Counted from the first letter of the stretch, positions 1 through 8,897 are shown. The stretch is 64,000 nucleotides of DNA from Bacillus sp. BHET2 (GCF_005938125.1 NZ_VCQN01000004.1:62001-126000), one strand, 5' to 3'. Numbers and translations are program-made. Notes: a model not told the origin generated them from the sequence alone.

Positions 1-1
1 T

Positions 2-55
2 TTTATAGAAGAAAAGATTGAGAACCTTAAAGAAAAGATGGATGTAATGTCTTAA
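2..55 (+). CDS. C-terminal end of an unidentified protein (partial)
   Basis: The window opens inside a reading frame whose last 17 residues are FIEEKIENLKEKMDVMS, followed by TAA at 53-55. The tail is charged and probably helical. It is too short to identify a family. It lies 38 nt upstream of the XRE-type regulator and on the same strand. Confidence 0.4.
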   Translation, partial: FIEEKIENLKEKMDVMS

Positions 56-93
56 GAGTATGGGATACATCAAAGAGGATTGGGGGTAGTTGA

Positions 94-981
94 ATGGATT
101 ACTCAATCATTGGTAAAAAGATCAAAGAGTTGCGAAAGACTGTTGGATTGACTCAAGGGGAGTTAGCAGATGGGATATGCACACAGGCACTCATTAGTCG
201 AATCGAAAAGGGAGACGTCGATCCCAATGCAACTTCACTTTATCAAATTTCCAAGAAGCTCGGAGTGGATGTGAACTATTTTTTTGAAATAGGGACCACC
301 CCTCGATTGGACTATTTGAAGGAAGTTGAACGCCAATTACGGAAATTGAGAAAAAAACACAGATATAAAGAAATGATCGAAATGGTGAGAGCAGAAGAAA
401 ACAATCCCCTTTTTAAAGAAAAGGAAAACCTTCAACTTCTGTATTGGCACAAAGGAATTTACATATTTGAGGTTGAAAATAATGGGGAAGAAGCTTTCCC
501 ATTGTTAAAGAAAGCCCTCTTCCTTACAGCGGATAGTAAAAAAGCACTTTCGGAAAGGGAAATGGAGATTCTATTAACAATGGGGGGTTTTTATGTTGGT
601 ATAGAAGACTATTCTGCAGCCCTCAAATATTATGATCAAGTGAAAAATGCCATACACCTTACTGGACAACTCAACGATAAATCCATCAAAACCCGATTGC
701 TTTATAATGTAGCGAGAGCGTTAACCAGGCTAGGCAGATACAAAGATTCGATTGAATCTTGCAAGGAAGGAATAAGATGGTGTATTGAAGAGGAGCATTT
801 ATATGGTTTAGCGCAACTCCACTATCATATGGGCTATAACTTCGAGCTGGAAGAGAACCTGGAAGAAGCTATCATTTATATAGAGAAATCTATATTCATG
901 TTTGAATTGCTTGGAAATAATGAGCATATGACATTTCTAATGAATAAAAAAGAACAACTCTCTGAGAGGATATTATCCTGA
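94..981 (+). CDS. XRE-family regulator with C-terminal TPR repeats (RNPP-like)
   Basis: This 295-residue protein has an N-terminal helix-turn-helix of the XRE/HTH_3 type at about residues 7-61 (KELRKTVGLTQGELADG, then ALISRIEKG). The rest is helical and TPR-like, for example the ALKYYDQVKNA and AQLHYHMGYNFELEENLEEA segments. Length and layout resemble PlcR-type RNPP quorum regulators, which bind short exported peptides through the TPR groove. No papR-like secreted peptide gene follows directly, so peptide control is inference. The ATG start is preceded by a purine-rich TTGGGGG stretch. It could equally be a peptide-independent TPR regulator. Confidence 0.75.
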   Translation: MDYSIIGKKIKELRKTVGLTQGELADGICTQALISRIEKGDVDPNATSLYQISKKLGVDVNYFFEIGTTPRLDYLKEVERQLRKLRKKHRYKEMIEMVRAEENNPLFKEKENLQLLYWHKGIYIFEVENNGEEAFPLLKKALFLTADSKKALSEREMEILLTMGGFYVGIEDYSAALKYYDQVKNAIHLTGQLNDKSIKTRLLYNVARALTRLGRYKDSIESCKEGIRWCIEEEHLYGLAQLHYHMGYNFELEENLEEAIIYIEKSIFMFELLGNNEHMTFLMNKKEQLSERILS

Positions 982-1074
982 TACTTTCCGTTTCTGGTAA
1001 AAAGCATAACTAGTTTTCTCATACATTTACCATGTCCTTCATAAGAATGATTATAGGTGAGGGGTGTTGGTCGT

Positions 1075-1536
1075 ATGAGAAGAAAAAGCCCGGTTTCTCT
1101 ATTTATTGGAGCAGTTGCTGCAATAGTTATCGGAGTGGCCTTATTTATGTTTATTGGTAAAAGTGGGGAGCCTGATACACCTGAAGAAGTAATCAAGGAA
1201 TTTTATAATTTTGAAAAAGATGGTGATTTCGGGAATGCGTGGGAGCTTTTTCATTCAGAAATGCAAAATAAGTTTCCAAAATCCACTTATATTCAAACGA
1301 AAAATCATGTGTTCATGGGACATATGGGAGTAGATGAGTTCGATGTACAAGTCGGCAAGATTGAAAAGGAGAAAAAATTTACATTTAACAGTGAAGGACT
1401 TCAGTTTAAAAATGTCAGAAAAGCTAAAGTGAACCTGTATTTCGATAGCCAGTTTGGTGAATTAATGATTACCCAAACCTGTTATGTGGCAATAGAAGAG
1501 GGGAAATGGAGGGTTTTATGGAATTATAATTTTTGA
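1075..1536 (+). CDS. Small membrane-anchored protein with NTF2/DUF4878-like ectodomain
   Basis: A 153-residue protein with a basic N-terminus (MRRKS) and one hydrophobic helix at about residues 8-27. The outer domain begins PDTPEEVIKEFYNFEKDGDFGNAWELFH, a pattern seen in DUF4878/SnoaL-like lipoproteins and anchored proteins. It ends with a W-RVLW strand. The frame extends back to a GTG at 1057, but AGGTGAGGGG at 1055-1064 is correctly spaced for the ATG at 1075. It follows the XRE-TPR gene by 93 nt and may be co-transcribed with it. The function is unknown. Confidence 0.65.
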   Translation: MRRKSPVSLFIGAVAAIVIGVALFMFIGKSGEPDTPEEVIKEFYNFEKDGDFGNAWELFHSEMQNKFPKSTYIQTKNHVFMGHMGVDEFDVQVGKIEKEKKFTFNSEGLQFKNVRKAKVNLYFDSQFGELMITQTCYVAIEEGKWRVLWNYNF

Positions 1537-1653
1537 ATGAAGATGCCGTTAAAATCATAGACAAATACATTTCAAATTTTTATTGAATTTGGTTTTATAT
1601 AGAATTTTCCGGGTAAAAAGAAACTAATCTTTTTATAAAGGAGGATATCTGCT

Positions 1654-1779
1654 GTGCCGCTACTCTATTTAAAGGCTCGTGAAGCCTATGAACTCGATGC
1701 GAAAGTATCACAATCCCAAGTGACAGGAATGAGAGAATTTCGCAGAACAAAGCCAGCTCCAATCGTTAAAAAAAGATAG
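1654..1779 (+). CDS. Putative 41-residue small protein
   Basis: A GTG start sits 8 nt after a consensus ribosome-binding site (AAAGGAGGA, 1638-1646). The product is short and basic, starts MPLLYLKAREAYELDAKV and ends PAPIVKKR. There is no signal peptide or membrane segment. The excellent Shine-Dalgarno site is the main evidence; no family is recognised. It lies downstream of the XRE-TPR regulator cluster and just before the convergent murB. Confidence 0.45.
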   Translation: MPLLYLKAREAYELDAKVSQSQVTGMREFRRTKPAPIVKKR

Positions 1780-1862
1780 TTATTTTTATCGGTGAAAAAC
1801 GATTAAATATTGGATGACCTGCTCAGTCTATACTATTTAGGCTGTTTTTTTTGTTGGGACAG

Positions 1863-1898
1863 AAAAAAGTCAGGAATCAAATGATCCCTGACTTTTTT
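1863..1898. terminator. Bidirectional intrinsic terminator
   Basis: Inverted repeat AAAAAAGTCAGG ... CCTGACTTTTTT with a short AT-rich loop. It carries an A-tract on one side and a T-tract on the other, so it can end both the upstream plus-strand genes and murB, whose stop codon lies inside it. Confidence 0.8.
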
Positions 1899-2817
1899 AT
1901 TCCAGATCTTCACCGATGATGCGAACTTCCCTTTCAAGCTCTACGTCAAACTTTTCTTTCACTGTCTTTTGAACATGTTCAATGAGTGAGATATAATCCG
2001 ATGCTGTTGCATTTTCTTTATTCACGATGAAACCGGCGTGCTTCGTAGATACTTCTGCACCGCCGAAGTTCGTTCCTTGAAGATCACTATCCTGAATCAA
2101 TTTACCGGCAAAGTATCCTGGTGGACGCTTGAAGACACTTCCGCAAGATGGATATTCAAGTGGCTGCTTGGATTCCCGTTTGTCCGTCAAGTCATCCATG
2201 ACGATCTTAATGTCTTCGTAGGCACCCGGCTGCAAGCTGAATGTCGCTTCCAAGACAATATCTCCTTTATCAGAAATATTGCTGTGACGGTAATCAAGCT
2301 CTAATTCTGCAGCGGTACGTTTCACTAGGTTTCCTTCACAATCCACTACATGGCAATAATCAAGAACATCCTTGATTTCCCCACCGTACGCTCCTGCGTT
2401 CATGAATAAAGCACCACCGACTGTACCTGGAATTCCACATGCAAACTCAAGTCCTGATAATTTCTCAGCCAATGCACGTCTGGATACATCAATGATTGCT
2501 GCACCACTCTGGGCGACAATTAGCTGATCGGTTGTTTTAATGTCTTTAAAGTTCTTTAAATGAAGGACAATACCGCGGATTCCTCCATCTTTTACAATCA
2601 AGTTTGATCCGTTTCCTAATAGCGTGAACGGAACATCAACTTTATTCGAAAGCTTTACGATGTTCTGAACTTCTTCATAAGTGGTTGGAGTTAAGAAGAA
2701 ATCAGCTCTTCCACCAAGCTTCGTATACAGATGCTCTCTTAGCAATTCGTCACGTTTGATATTGTCCGAGTGCATAACCTTTGATAATTCTTCAAATACT
2801 TTTTCCTTATTGTACAT
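1897..2817 (-). CDS. murB: UDP-N-acetylenolpyruvoylglucosamine reductase MurB
   Basis: A 306-residue FAD-dependent cytoplasmic enzyme that reduces UDP-GlcNAc-enolpyruvate to UDP-MurNAc in peptidoglycan precursor synthesis. Visible motifs are the FAD-binding [14 protein letters not shown], the [17 protein letters not shown] segment, the catalytic-serine region [11 protein letters not shown] and the C-terminal EVRIIGE. The SCGSVFKRP form is typical of Gram-positive MurB. Start ATG at 2815-2817; the upstream ribosome site (ATAGGA) is weak. It is a single-gene unit on the minus strand that converges on the preceding genes. Confidence 0.95.
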   Translation of the reverse strand: MYNKEKVFEELSKVMHSDNIKRDELLREHLYTKLGGRADFFLTPTTYEEVQNIVKLSNKVDVPFTLLGNGSNLIVKDGGIRGIVLHLKNFKDIKTTDQLIVAQSGAAIIDVSRRALAEKLSGLEFACGIPGTVGGALFMNAGAYGGEIKDVLDYCHVVDCEGNLVKRTAAELELDYRHSNISDKGDIVLEATFSLQPGAYEDIKIVMDDLTDKRESKQPLEYPSCGSVFKRPPGYFAGKLIQDSDLQGTNFGGAEVSTKHAGFIVNKENATASDYISLIEHVQKTVKEKFDVELEREVRIIGEDLE

Positions 2818-3109
2818 CCTATATCAGTCCTATAAAGTAATTTTCATCTATTTATTAATCAATCATACCCCACCATTATATGACGAAAACCCATGAAAGT
2901 TAAATGGTTTCAGTTGGGAGAAACGAATACCCTACATAAGACATGTCTATATCCTGAATGAAATGGATCATTCTAAGGTCGAAAAGGTGAAAAAAGAATG
3001 TTTTCAACTATCCTAAAGTAAGATAGGATAGAACTATCAAAAATACGCTATAACATCTATTCATCTATTAAAATAAACAACTCTGTACCAACAGAGAGGA
3101 GGAAGCCAA

Positions 3110-4012
3110 TTGGCTCGATTATATATTGCATTAATCGGTTTAAGTCTGATCTGGGGAATGTCTTTTGTTTTTATCAAATGGCTAGTGGACCCTGTAGGCG
3201 TGTGGGGGACGGTTTTCTTACGATGCTTGGCAGGAGCGCTTGTGCTTCTTCCGATCTTTTTCATGCAAAGAAGAAAGGGGGAGAAGAAGCCCCTTCCTAT
3301 TTGGAAGCTGATTGTGGTTGGTCTCGGCAATGCTGCCCTTCCGTGGACGCTCATCGCGCTAAGTGAAACCCAGATCAATAGCAACACGGCATCCATCTTG
3401 AACGCGACGACACCGATTTGGACGGGACTTATCGGTTTTCTCTTCTTTTCTGTCGTGTTGGCTGGATTTCAATGGATCGGGATCCTGGTCGGTTTTGCAG
3501 GCATCCTTGTGCTGATGAATTTCGAAGTGAGCGGCATCTTTTCGGCTGATTTTGTTGGAGTGGGAACGATGGTGCTGGCGACGATGAGTTATGCATTCGC
3601 TTCCCAGTTCACGAAAAAATTCTTGTCAGGAACAAGTGTTGTCGTCATATCTACGTTCCAGCTGTTAATCGGGGCATTGGTAGGTTTCATAGGGATGATG
3701 CTCACGAACCAGATCTCAATCGGGGATTTAGCGTCAGGAGAGGTCATTCTCGGTATTCTAGGCTTAGGCTGCCTGGGATCTGGAGTGGCAACACTGCTCT
3801 ATTTCTATATCATGACCAATGGAAGTCCTGAGTTTGCGTCGACTGTGACATATTTAATACCGGGTACTGCTATGATTTGGGGATTTGTGCTGTTAGGTGA
3901 GCCAGTGACACATAATCTCATTTTAGGCTTGATGATTATCTTCGTTGGCGTATTCCTTTCCTCAAGAAAATCGAAGAAACTCCTTACCTCCTTGCCTGTT
4001 GGGACGAGGTAA
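3110..4012 (+). CDS. EamA/DMT-superfamily transporter
   Basis: A 300-residue membrane protein with about ten hydrophobic helices and the two-fold EamA repeat of the drug/metabolite transporter superfamily. The first repeat starts IALIGLSLIWGMSFVFIKWL and the second FVGVGTMVLATMSYAFAS. It probably exports a small metabolite; the substrate cannot be told. The TTG start is supported by GAGAGGAGG seven nucleotides upstream. Palindromic operator-like sites lie directly behind the stop codon. Confidence 0.88.
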   Translation: MARLYIALIGLSLIWGMSFVFIKWLVDPVGVWGTVFLRCLAGALVLLPIFFMQRRKGEKKPLPIWKLIVVGLGNAALPWTLIALSETQINSNTASILNATTPIWTGLIGFLFFSVVLAGFQWIGILVGFAGILVLMNFEVSGIFSADFVGVGTMVLATMSYAFASQFTKKFLSGTSVVVISTFQLLIGALVGFIGMMLTNQISIGDLASGEVILGILGLGCLGSGVATLLYFYIMTNGSPEFASTVTYLIPGTAMIWGFVLLGEPVTHNLILGLMIIFVGVFLSSRKSKKLLTSLPVGTR

Positions 4013-4019
4013 GACATTT

Positions 4020-4106
4020 AAACAAACGTTTGATTAGGATGTGATATCACTTGTGCATAAAGGGGTAATCACCTTAAACAAACGTTTGTTTTATTTTTTG
4101 ATTACC
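4020..4106. promoter_or_regulatory. Pair of AAACAAACGTTTG palindromes (operator-like)
   Basis: The perfect 16-bp palindrome AAACAAACGTTTGTTT lies at 4076-4091, and a second copy of the core AAACAAACGTTTG at 4020-4032, with centres 56 bp apart. Between them is another 10-bp palindrome, GTGATATCAC (4041-4050). The second copy is nested inside a larger inverted repeat, GGTAATCA ... TGATTACC. Such dyads are typical dimeric-repressor sites (TetR- or LacI-type). The regulator is not identifiable here. Confidence 0.6.
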
Positions 4107-4120
4107 ACTGATCGTTCCAT

Positions 4121-4130
4121 TTGCTATAAT
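4121..4130 (+). promoter_or_regulatory. Extended -10 promoter upstream of the PilZ gene
   Basis: TGCTATAAT gives a perfect -10 hexamer with the TGn extension. No good -35 is present at 17 bp. The element lies 30 bp downstream of the second palindrome, so a protein bound there could affect it. Confidence 0.5.
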
Positions 4131-4252
4131 GACGATAACGAGAATGAATCATCCTTAATAATGGTAAAAGTAGAATTGTTTGGTAGTTTGTGTGAGGGTA
4201 AATTATTGTTTTAGAGAAAAATCATTCTCAACTCTATCAGAGGAGATTTGCT

Positions 4253-4615
4253 ATGAAGTATAAACGAGATGAATCTTATCGCTTTACGTTTTCCCAGCCT
4301 GTTCCATGTTCCTTTACCATCATTGGGATCGGGGATAAAACCATTGAGTCCAAAACGGCCAAAGGGGAGATTGTTGACCTCAGCCCTCAAGGGTGTAGAC
4401 TCCAGTCTTTATTGAATATTTCTTTAGAAAAAGAAGTCACACTTCAGGTACACTTCAAACTTGATGATGATTTTGCTCAAATCATTGCTGTTGGAATTAT
4501 TCAGTGGCAGAAACGAAAGGGCATGGCCCATTATCAGTATGGCATCGAGTTTGTGAAGGACGCAGTTTTAAAGAATACGATTACGGAAGAGTTAAAGAAA
4601 TATGTGAAAAAATGA
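4253..4615 (+). CDS. PilZ domain protein
   Basis: A 120-residue single-domain protein. The conserved D/N-x-S-x-x-G motif of PilZ is present as VDLSPQGCRLQS, followed by the expected beta-barrel strands and an IQWQKRKGM...YGIEF tail. The N-terminal arginine motif (RxxxR) is only approximate (KRDESYR), so c-di-GMP binding is likely but not certain. ATG follows AGAGGAGA. A c-di-GMP riboswitch elsewhere in the window supports active c-di-GMP signalling in this organism. A strong terminator follows. Confidence 0.75.
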   Translation: MKYKRDESYRFTFSQPVPCSFTIIGIGDKTIESKTAKGEIVDLSPQGCRLQSLLNISLEKEVTLQVHFKLDDDFAQIIAVGIIQWQKRKGMAHYQYGIEFVKDAVLKNTITEELKKYVKK

Positions 4616-4637
4616 TTCGATGAATAGTTGGTCATCC

Positions 4638-4675
4638 AAAGGATCCACAGCTTATTTAAGTGGATCCTTTTATAT
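4638..4675 (+). terminator. Intrinsic terminator after the PilZ gene
   Basis: AAAGGATCCAC and GTGGATCCTTT form an 11-bp stem with a T-rich tail. Confidence 0.85.
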
Positions 4676-4868
4676 TTTTTATTAGGAGACAGGAACATGT
4701 ATCTGTTAGGGATTGAATCATTTGAATGCATACACGGTCATGATTTTTCTACAGAATGTAATGCAAAAGATGCTATGTTCATATAAAATGGATAGGATAC
4801 ATAGCTTAGGATAGACAGGTTATTTCGGTGAATCAAGGAAAAAAAACAAACAAGGATGGTAATTCTCT

Positions 4869-5720
4869 ATGAAAACGGCAATTGTAACGGATAGTACCGC
4901 CTACATCCCGAAAGAATTGCGTGATCAACTAAACATACATATGATTCCTCTCAGCGTTATTTTCGGAGGAGAAACCTATCAAGAAGAAGTTGATATTACG
5001 GCAAGTGAATTTTATGAAGAAGTCAGCATTCAGGAGAAGCTTCCAACCACTTCACAGCCGCCAGTAGGGCAATTCGTCGAGTTATTCGAGAAACTTTCAC
5101 ACAACTACGACGCCGTCATCTCCATTCATTTATCTAGTGGAATCAGCGGGACGTACCAGGGAGCCGTTCAAGCAGGCGAAATGGTCGAGGGCATTAAGGT
5201 GTATCCCTACGACTCGGAGATCAGCTGCATGATCCAGGGCTTTTATGCCATCGAAGGAGCAAAACTCGGCCGCGAAGGAAAAACGGCAGAAGAAATCGTT
5301 GTGCTACTGGATGAAATGAAGCAATCGGTTCACGCCTATTTCATGGTCGATGATCTCGCTCACCTTCAACGTGGTGGCAGATTATCACAAGCCCAGGCGA
5401 TCATCGGAAGCCTGTTACAGGTGAAACCATTACTGCATTTTGTTGATAAGGTGATCGTTCCGTTTGAGAAGATCCGCACACGTAAAAAAGCTCTAAAGAG
5501 GGTAGAAGATCTCCTTGGAGAAGCAGTGAAATCCGGCGAAGCATTCCAAGCATCGATCATCCATGCGAACCGGGAAGAAGATGCGATCGAATGGAGCAAT
5601 GAGCTTCAAGAGAAATATCCGAACGTGGAATTCAATGTCAGTTATTTCGGTCCAGTTATCGGGACTCATTTAGGTGAGGGTTCGATGGGGATGGGCTGGG
5701 CTCAGAAGATGAGTCGATAG
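4869..5720 (+). CDS. DegV-family fatty-acid-binding protein
   Basis: A 283-residue cytosolic protein. It opens with the hallmark TDSTAYIPKELRDQL and has the HLSSGISGTYQGA motif whose serine/threonine residues hold the fatty-acid carboxylate. The C-terminal domain contains VGPVIGTHLGEGSMG-like residues (FGPVIGTHLGEG). Members present bound fatty acid to the FakA kinase for incorporation into phospholipid. It is a single-gene unit; in B. subtilis degV also lies just upstream of the comF operon. ATG is preceded by AAGGATGGT. Confidence 0.92.
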   Translation: MKTAIVTDSTAYIPKELRDQLNIHMIPLSVIFGGETYQEEVDITASEFYEEVSIQEKLPTTSQPPVGQFVELFEKLSHNYDAVISIHLSSGISGTYQGAVQAGEMVEGIKVYPYDSEISCMIQGFYAIEGAKLGREGKTAEEIVVLLDEMKQSVHAYFMVDDLAHLQRGGRLSQAQAIIGSLLQVKPLLHFVDKVIVPFEKIRTRKKALKRVEDLLGEAVKSGEAFQASIIHANREEDAIEWSNELQEKYPNVEFNVSYFGPVIGTHLGEGSMGMGWAQKMSR

Positions 5721-5737
5721 AATTTTCACTTTCTGTT

Positions 5738-5769
5738 GCCAGGCACAAAACAACGTTTTTGTGCCTGGC
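5738..5769. repeat. GCCAGGCAC inverted repeat, probable terminator of degV
   Basis: GCCAGGCACAAAA, a CAACG loop and TTTTTGTGCCTGGC form a near-perfect 14-bp hairpin. Elements with a GTGCCTGGCAC core are scattered in many Bacillaceae intergenic regions, so this is both a transcription stop candidate and a dispersed repeat. Confidence 0.65.
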
Positions 5770-5843
5770 ACCGATTTTTATGAAGAAGGATTTTCCCACG
5801 CCAACGTAGAATACATGATTATCCAACCTAAGGAGTGATGTAT

Positions 5844-7331
5844 TTGCGTTTTGCTTTAATAAATGAACTACTAATCCCAGAACCTCTAGTTAAAGGGGAA
5901 GCGCCAATTCTGCAAAGAGTATCTGAATTCTCTTCGTTGCCACCTCAACCTCTTAATCCTTCCTTTCAATTCTCTCCTGAATTACAATTCTTTCTAAGCG
6001 GACGTTCGCTACTTATAGACGAGCTCCCATTTTCAATCGATACCCTTCAAAAGCATTATACAAATGGTCATGTTTTATATGAAAAAGGAGTGCACGGAGG
6101 ACAGTGCCACCGGTGTGGTAATGACAAGCCCCTTTTATTCGCTTCTTTCCATTGCTCCAGATGCCATCAAACATGCAGCTATTGCCGGAATTGCATCATG
6201 ATGGGGAGGGTGTCGGAGTGTACACCTCTTGTCAAATGGAATGGACCGATACCAATGGCTAACACCTATCCCACTTTCAATTGGTCAGGAACCCTTTCGG
6301 AATCACAGGAAGAGGCTTCCGATCAAATCATTTCTTCCGTAAAAAATGGTAAGGACCTGCTCGTTTGGGCAGTATGCGGAGCTGGAAAGACCGAGGTACT
6401 ATTCGAAGGCATCCACGAAGCCCTTCTTCACAACAAACGAGTTTGTATCGCTGCACCTCGTACCGATGTCATCCATGAATTATCTCCTAGGCTTAAAAAA
6501 GTCTTCCCTGATATACCAATCGCTACCCTCTACGGAGGATCAGAAGAACGAAATTCCTATGGTCAACTAGTCCTATCCACAACCCACCAGCTTTACAGAT
6601 TCCATGACGCATTTGATGTCATGATTGTTGATGAAGTCGATGCCTTCCCGTATTCCTATGATTCATCCCTGCAATGGGCCGTCGAAAAAGCCCGTAAACC
6701 TCATTCCTCTATCATTTTTCTCACAGCCACGCCGGATCGGTATTTACAGCAGCAATGTGCAAGAGGAAAAAGGAATTTCATCCAGATTCCTGCACGTTAC
6801 CATAGACATCCGATTCCTCTCCCTAAATTCGTCTGGGGCGGTCTTTGGAAAAAATCCTTGAAGAAAAATCGAATTCCCCATCCGTTGAAAAAGTGGACCA
6901 CATTAAAACTCCAGCAATCTAAACAAGCTCTCATCTTCTTCCCGACAGTTGACCTCATGGAAAAAGCCTTGCCTCTTTTCAAAGAAATGAACCCTCTCAT
7001 CGAATCCGTCCATGCAGAAGATCCTCATCGAAAAGAAAAGATAATGAGAATGCGAAACGGAGATATTCCTATCCTACTAACCACGACTATATTAGAGAGG
7101 GGTGTGACAATACCGAATATCGATGTCGCCGTCCTCGGAGCAGAAGAAAAGATTTTCACAGAAAGTGCCCTCGTGCAAATCGCAGGAAGGGTGGGAAGAA
7201 GCGCGGACTACCCAAAAGGTGACATCGTCTTTTTTCACTACGGCCGCACCCCTGAGATGATCAAAGCCCTTCTTCATATTGATCAGATGAATAAAGAAGC
7301 AAGGAAAAGAGGGTTACTTCATGAGAGATAA
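5844..7331 (+). CDS. comFA: ComFA, DEAD-type DNA translocase for competence
   Basis: A 495-residue ATPase that powers DNA import during transformation at the inner face of the membrane. It carries a zinc-binding cysteine cluster at about residues 88-117, Walker A GAGKT at 179-183, DEVD at 263-266, TATP at 294-297 and a C-terminal helicase domain with ERGVTIPNIDVAVLGAE and GRVGRS. The frame can be extended to GTG 5835, but AAGGAG at 5830-5835 is spaced for the TTG at 5844. It overlaps comFC by 11 nt, so the two are translationally coupled. Confidence 0.95.
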   Translation: MRFALINELLIPEPLVKGEAPILQRVSEFSSLPPQPLNPSFQFSPELQFFLSGRSLLIDELPFSIDTLQKHYTNGHVLYEKGVHGGQCHRCGNDKPLLFASFHCSRCHQTCSYCRNCIMMGRVSECTPLVKWNGPIPMANTYPTFNWSGTLSESQEEASDQIISSVKNGKDLLVWAVCGAGKTEVLFEGIHEALLHNKRVCIAAPRTDVIHELSPRLKKVFPDIPIATLYGGSEERNSYGQLVLSTTHQLYRFHDAFDVMIVDEVDAFPYSYDSSLQWAVEKARKPHSSIIFLTATPDRYLQQQCARGKRNFIQIPARYHRHPIPLPKFVWGGLWKKSLKKNRIPHPLKKWTTLKLQQSKQALIFFPTVDLMEKALPLFKEMNPLIESVHAEDPHRKEKIMRMRNGDIPILLTTTILERGVTIPNIDVAVLGAEEKIFTESALVQIAGRVGRSADYPKGDIVFFHYGRTPEMIKALLHIDQMNKEARKRGLLHER

Positions 7332-8022
7332 CTGTTTGTTTTGCGAGAGAAAGCTGGTTGAGGTGATGACGTGGAAAGGGTTATTTTATAGAGAACCTCA
7401 GTTTTTGTGCAATGTATGTGAAGGAAAACTCGTAAAAATAGAAGGGAAGCGCTGTGGTGGTTGTTCCAGATCATTTGACGATTTAGCTCAAGGTTTCATT
7501 AATGGTGACGTGTGCCTGGATTGCTATCGGTGGGAGAATGATTCTGAATGGAAAGGTATTCTCACCGAGAACCATTCCTTTTATCAATATAATGCCTTTC
7601 TGAAAGAGTACCTGGCGAGATTCAAATATAGTGGAGACTATGTGTTAGGAAAAGGGTTCTCCCATATGATAAAATCTTATCTCATCAAAATTGAGTATGA
7701 CCTCATCATTCCAGTCCCACTTAGTGATGAACGCCTCTATGAAAGAGGGTTCAACCAATCTTCCGCTCTACTAGAAGAAGCAGAGGTCCGTCCCTCAAAC
7801 ATACTCACCCGAACACATTCGGAGAAGCAGTCGAAGAAGACACGGAAGGAACGTCTTAGGCAGGAGCAGGTGTTTCTGCTTGCGGATTCGAATCTCTCGG
7901 GTAAATCGATTCTCCTGTTTGACGACATTTATACGACAGGGACAACGTTGAGGCAGGCTGCAAAGCGACTGAAGGAAGCGGGGGCTGAACAGGTATCCTC
8001 TTTAACTCTTGCAAGGGGTTAA
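7321..8022 (+). CDS. comFC: ComFC phosphoribosyltransferase-like competence protein
   Basis: A 233-residue protein with an N-terminal cysteine motif (CLFCERKL...CNVCEGKL...CGGCSRSF...CLDCYRW) that probably binds zinc. A C-terminal phosphoribosyltransferase domain has the PRPP loop ILLFDDIYTTGTTLRQAA. It works with ComFA in uptake of single-stranded DNA. Its start lies inside comFA. A comFB gene, found between comFA and comFC in B. subtilis, is absent here. Confidence 0.93.
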   Translation: MRDNCLFCERKLVEVMTWKGLFYREPQFLCNVCEGKLVKIEGKRCGGCSRSFDDLAQGFINGDVCLDCYRWENDSEWKGILTENHSFYQYNAFLKEYLARFKYSGDYVLGKGFSHMIKSYLIKIEYDLIIPVPLSDERLYERGFNQSSALLEEAEVRPSNILTRTHSEKQSKKTRKERLRQEQVFLLADSNLSGKSILLFDDIYTTGTTLRQAAKRLKEAGAEQVSSLTLARG

Positions 8023-8082
8023 AGCAAACCCCATTCCTGCCGATATAAAGGGTAAGAGAAGATACACCGGGAGGAAACAAAC

Positions 8083-8499
8083 ATGTCAGAAATCATCAAT
8101 TGTCCACGCTGCAACGCGATTTTTATACAAAATAAATTCCGCGAAGTATGCGATAATTGCTATAGAGAAGAAGAAGCGATGTACGAAACCGTCTACCAAT
8201 TTTTGAAAAGACGGGATAACCGTGCGGCAACCATGAATCGGGTCATAGAAGTGACGGGAGTAGACGAGGAACTTCTATATAAATGGGTGAAAAAAGGCCG
8301 TATTCAGACAAGACAATTTCCGAATATGGGTTATCCGTGTGATAAATGCGGGAAGATTATAGGGACGGGGAGAATCTGCAGTGACTGTTCTTCTGAACTT
8401 GCAAATGATCTGAAACAGTTCGAAACCGAGCAGGATTGGAAGAGCAAGGCCAAGGAATCCGGTCAGAGAACCTATTACACGATGAGAGATAAGAACTAG
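8083..8499 (+). CDS. yvyF: YvyF-type flagellar operon protein
   Basis: A 138-residue protein with an N-terminal zinc-ribbon pattern (CPRCNAIF...CDNC), a middle helix-turn-helix-like segment (VTGVDEELLYKWVKKGRI) and a second CDKCGK...CSDC pair. This matches the conserved flagellar operon protein between comFC and flgM in bacilli. Its exact role is unknown. ATG follows GGGAGGAAA. The sigma-D-like promoter of flgM lies just behind it. Confidence 0.88.
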   Translation: MSEIINCPRCNAIFIQNKFREVCDNCYREEEAMYETVYQFLKRRDNRAATMNRVIEVTGVDEELLYKWVKKGRIQTRQFPNMGYPCDKCGKIIGTGRICSDCSSELANDLKQFETEQDWKSKAKESGQRTYYTMRDKN

Positions 8500-8543
8500 T
8501 ACCTAGTAAAATAAATCAGGAAGAACTAACCAGTCTCTTTCAC

Positions 8544-8570
8544 TAAACAAAACGTCTTTTAATCCGATAT
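8544..8570 (+). promoter_or_regulatory. Sigma-D-type promoter for flgM and downstream genes
   Basis: TAAA at 8544-8547 and TCCGATAT at 8563-8570 with a 15-nt spacer match the Bacillus sigma-D consensus TAAA-N15-GCCGATAT in all but one base. It lies 41 bp upstream of flgM, the anti-sigma-D gene, giving the expected feedback loop. Confidence 0.85.
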
Positions 8571-8610
8571 ACTAGGTAGAAACAATGGACGTGATGAAAG
8601 CGAGGGAAAA

Positions 8611-8880
8611 ATGATGAAGATTAACAATATCGGCAATCAGAACATTAATCCTTATAAGCGCAATCTTAACAAAATGGACCAAGTCGGAAACGTAGAAAGA
8701 AAGGCATCCGATAAAATTGAAATCTCTTCTGCTGCAAAAGAAATGCAGGAAGTGTCAAAACTAGGCAAAGAGCGCCAGGCAAGAGTAGAAGCTTTAAAAG
8801 ATCAGGTGCAGAGCGGAAATTATACGATCGATCCGAAAGCCATTGCGAAAGGATTAAAGAGTTTTTATAACGGAATTTAA
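8611..8880 (+). CDS. flgM: Anti-sigma-D factor FlgM
   Basis: An 89-residue protein that holds sigma-D inactive until the hook-basal body is complete. The N-terminal half is polar and disordered. The C-terminal SDKIEISSAAKEMQEV ... GNYTIDPKAIAKGL matches the sigma-binding FlgM domain. Two adjacent ATG codons (8611 and 8614) are possible starts behind GAGGG. It is followed after 17 nt by flgN. Confidence 0.92.
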   Translation: MMKINNIGNQNINPYKRNLNKMDQVGNVERKASDKIEISSAAKEMQEVSKLGKERQARVEALKDQVQSGNYTIDPKAIAKGLKSFYNGI

Positions 8881-8897
8881 TAAAGGGGAGAGCAAAC

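Noticed and set aside
876-1196. Minus-strand ORF of 106 residues opposite the XRE gene end
   Set aside because: It is antisense to two plausible genes, with no ribosome-binding site and no recognisable domain.
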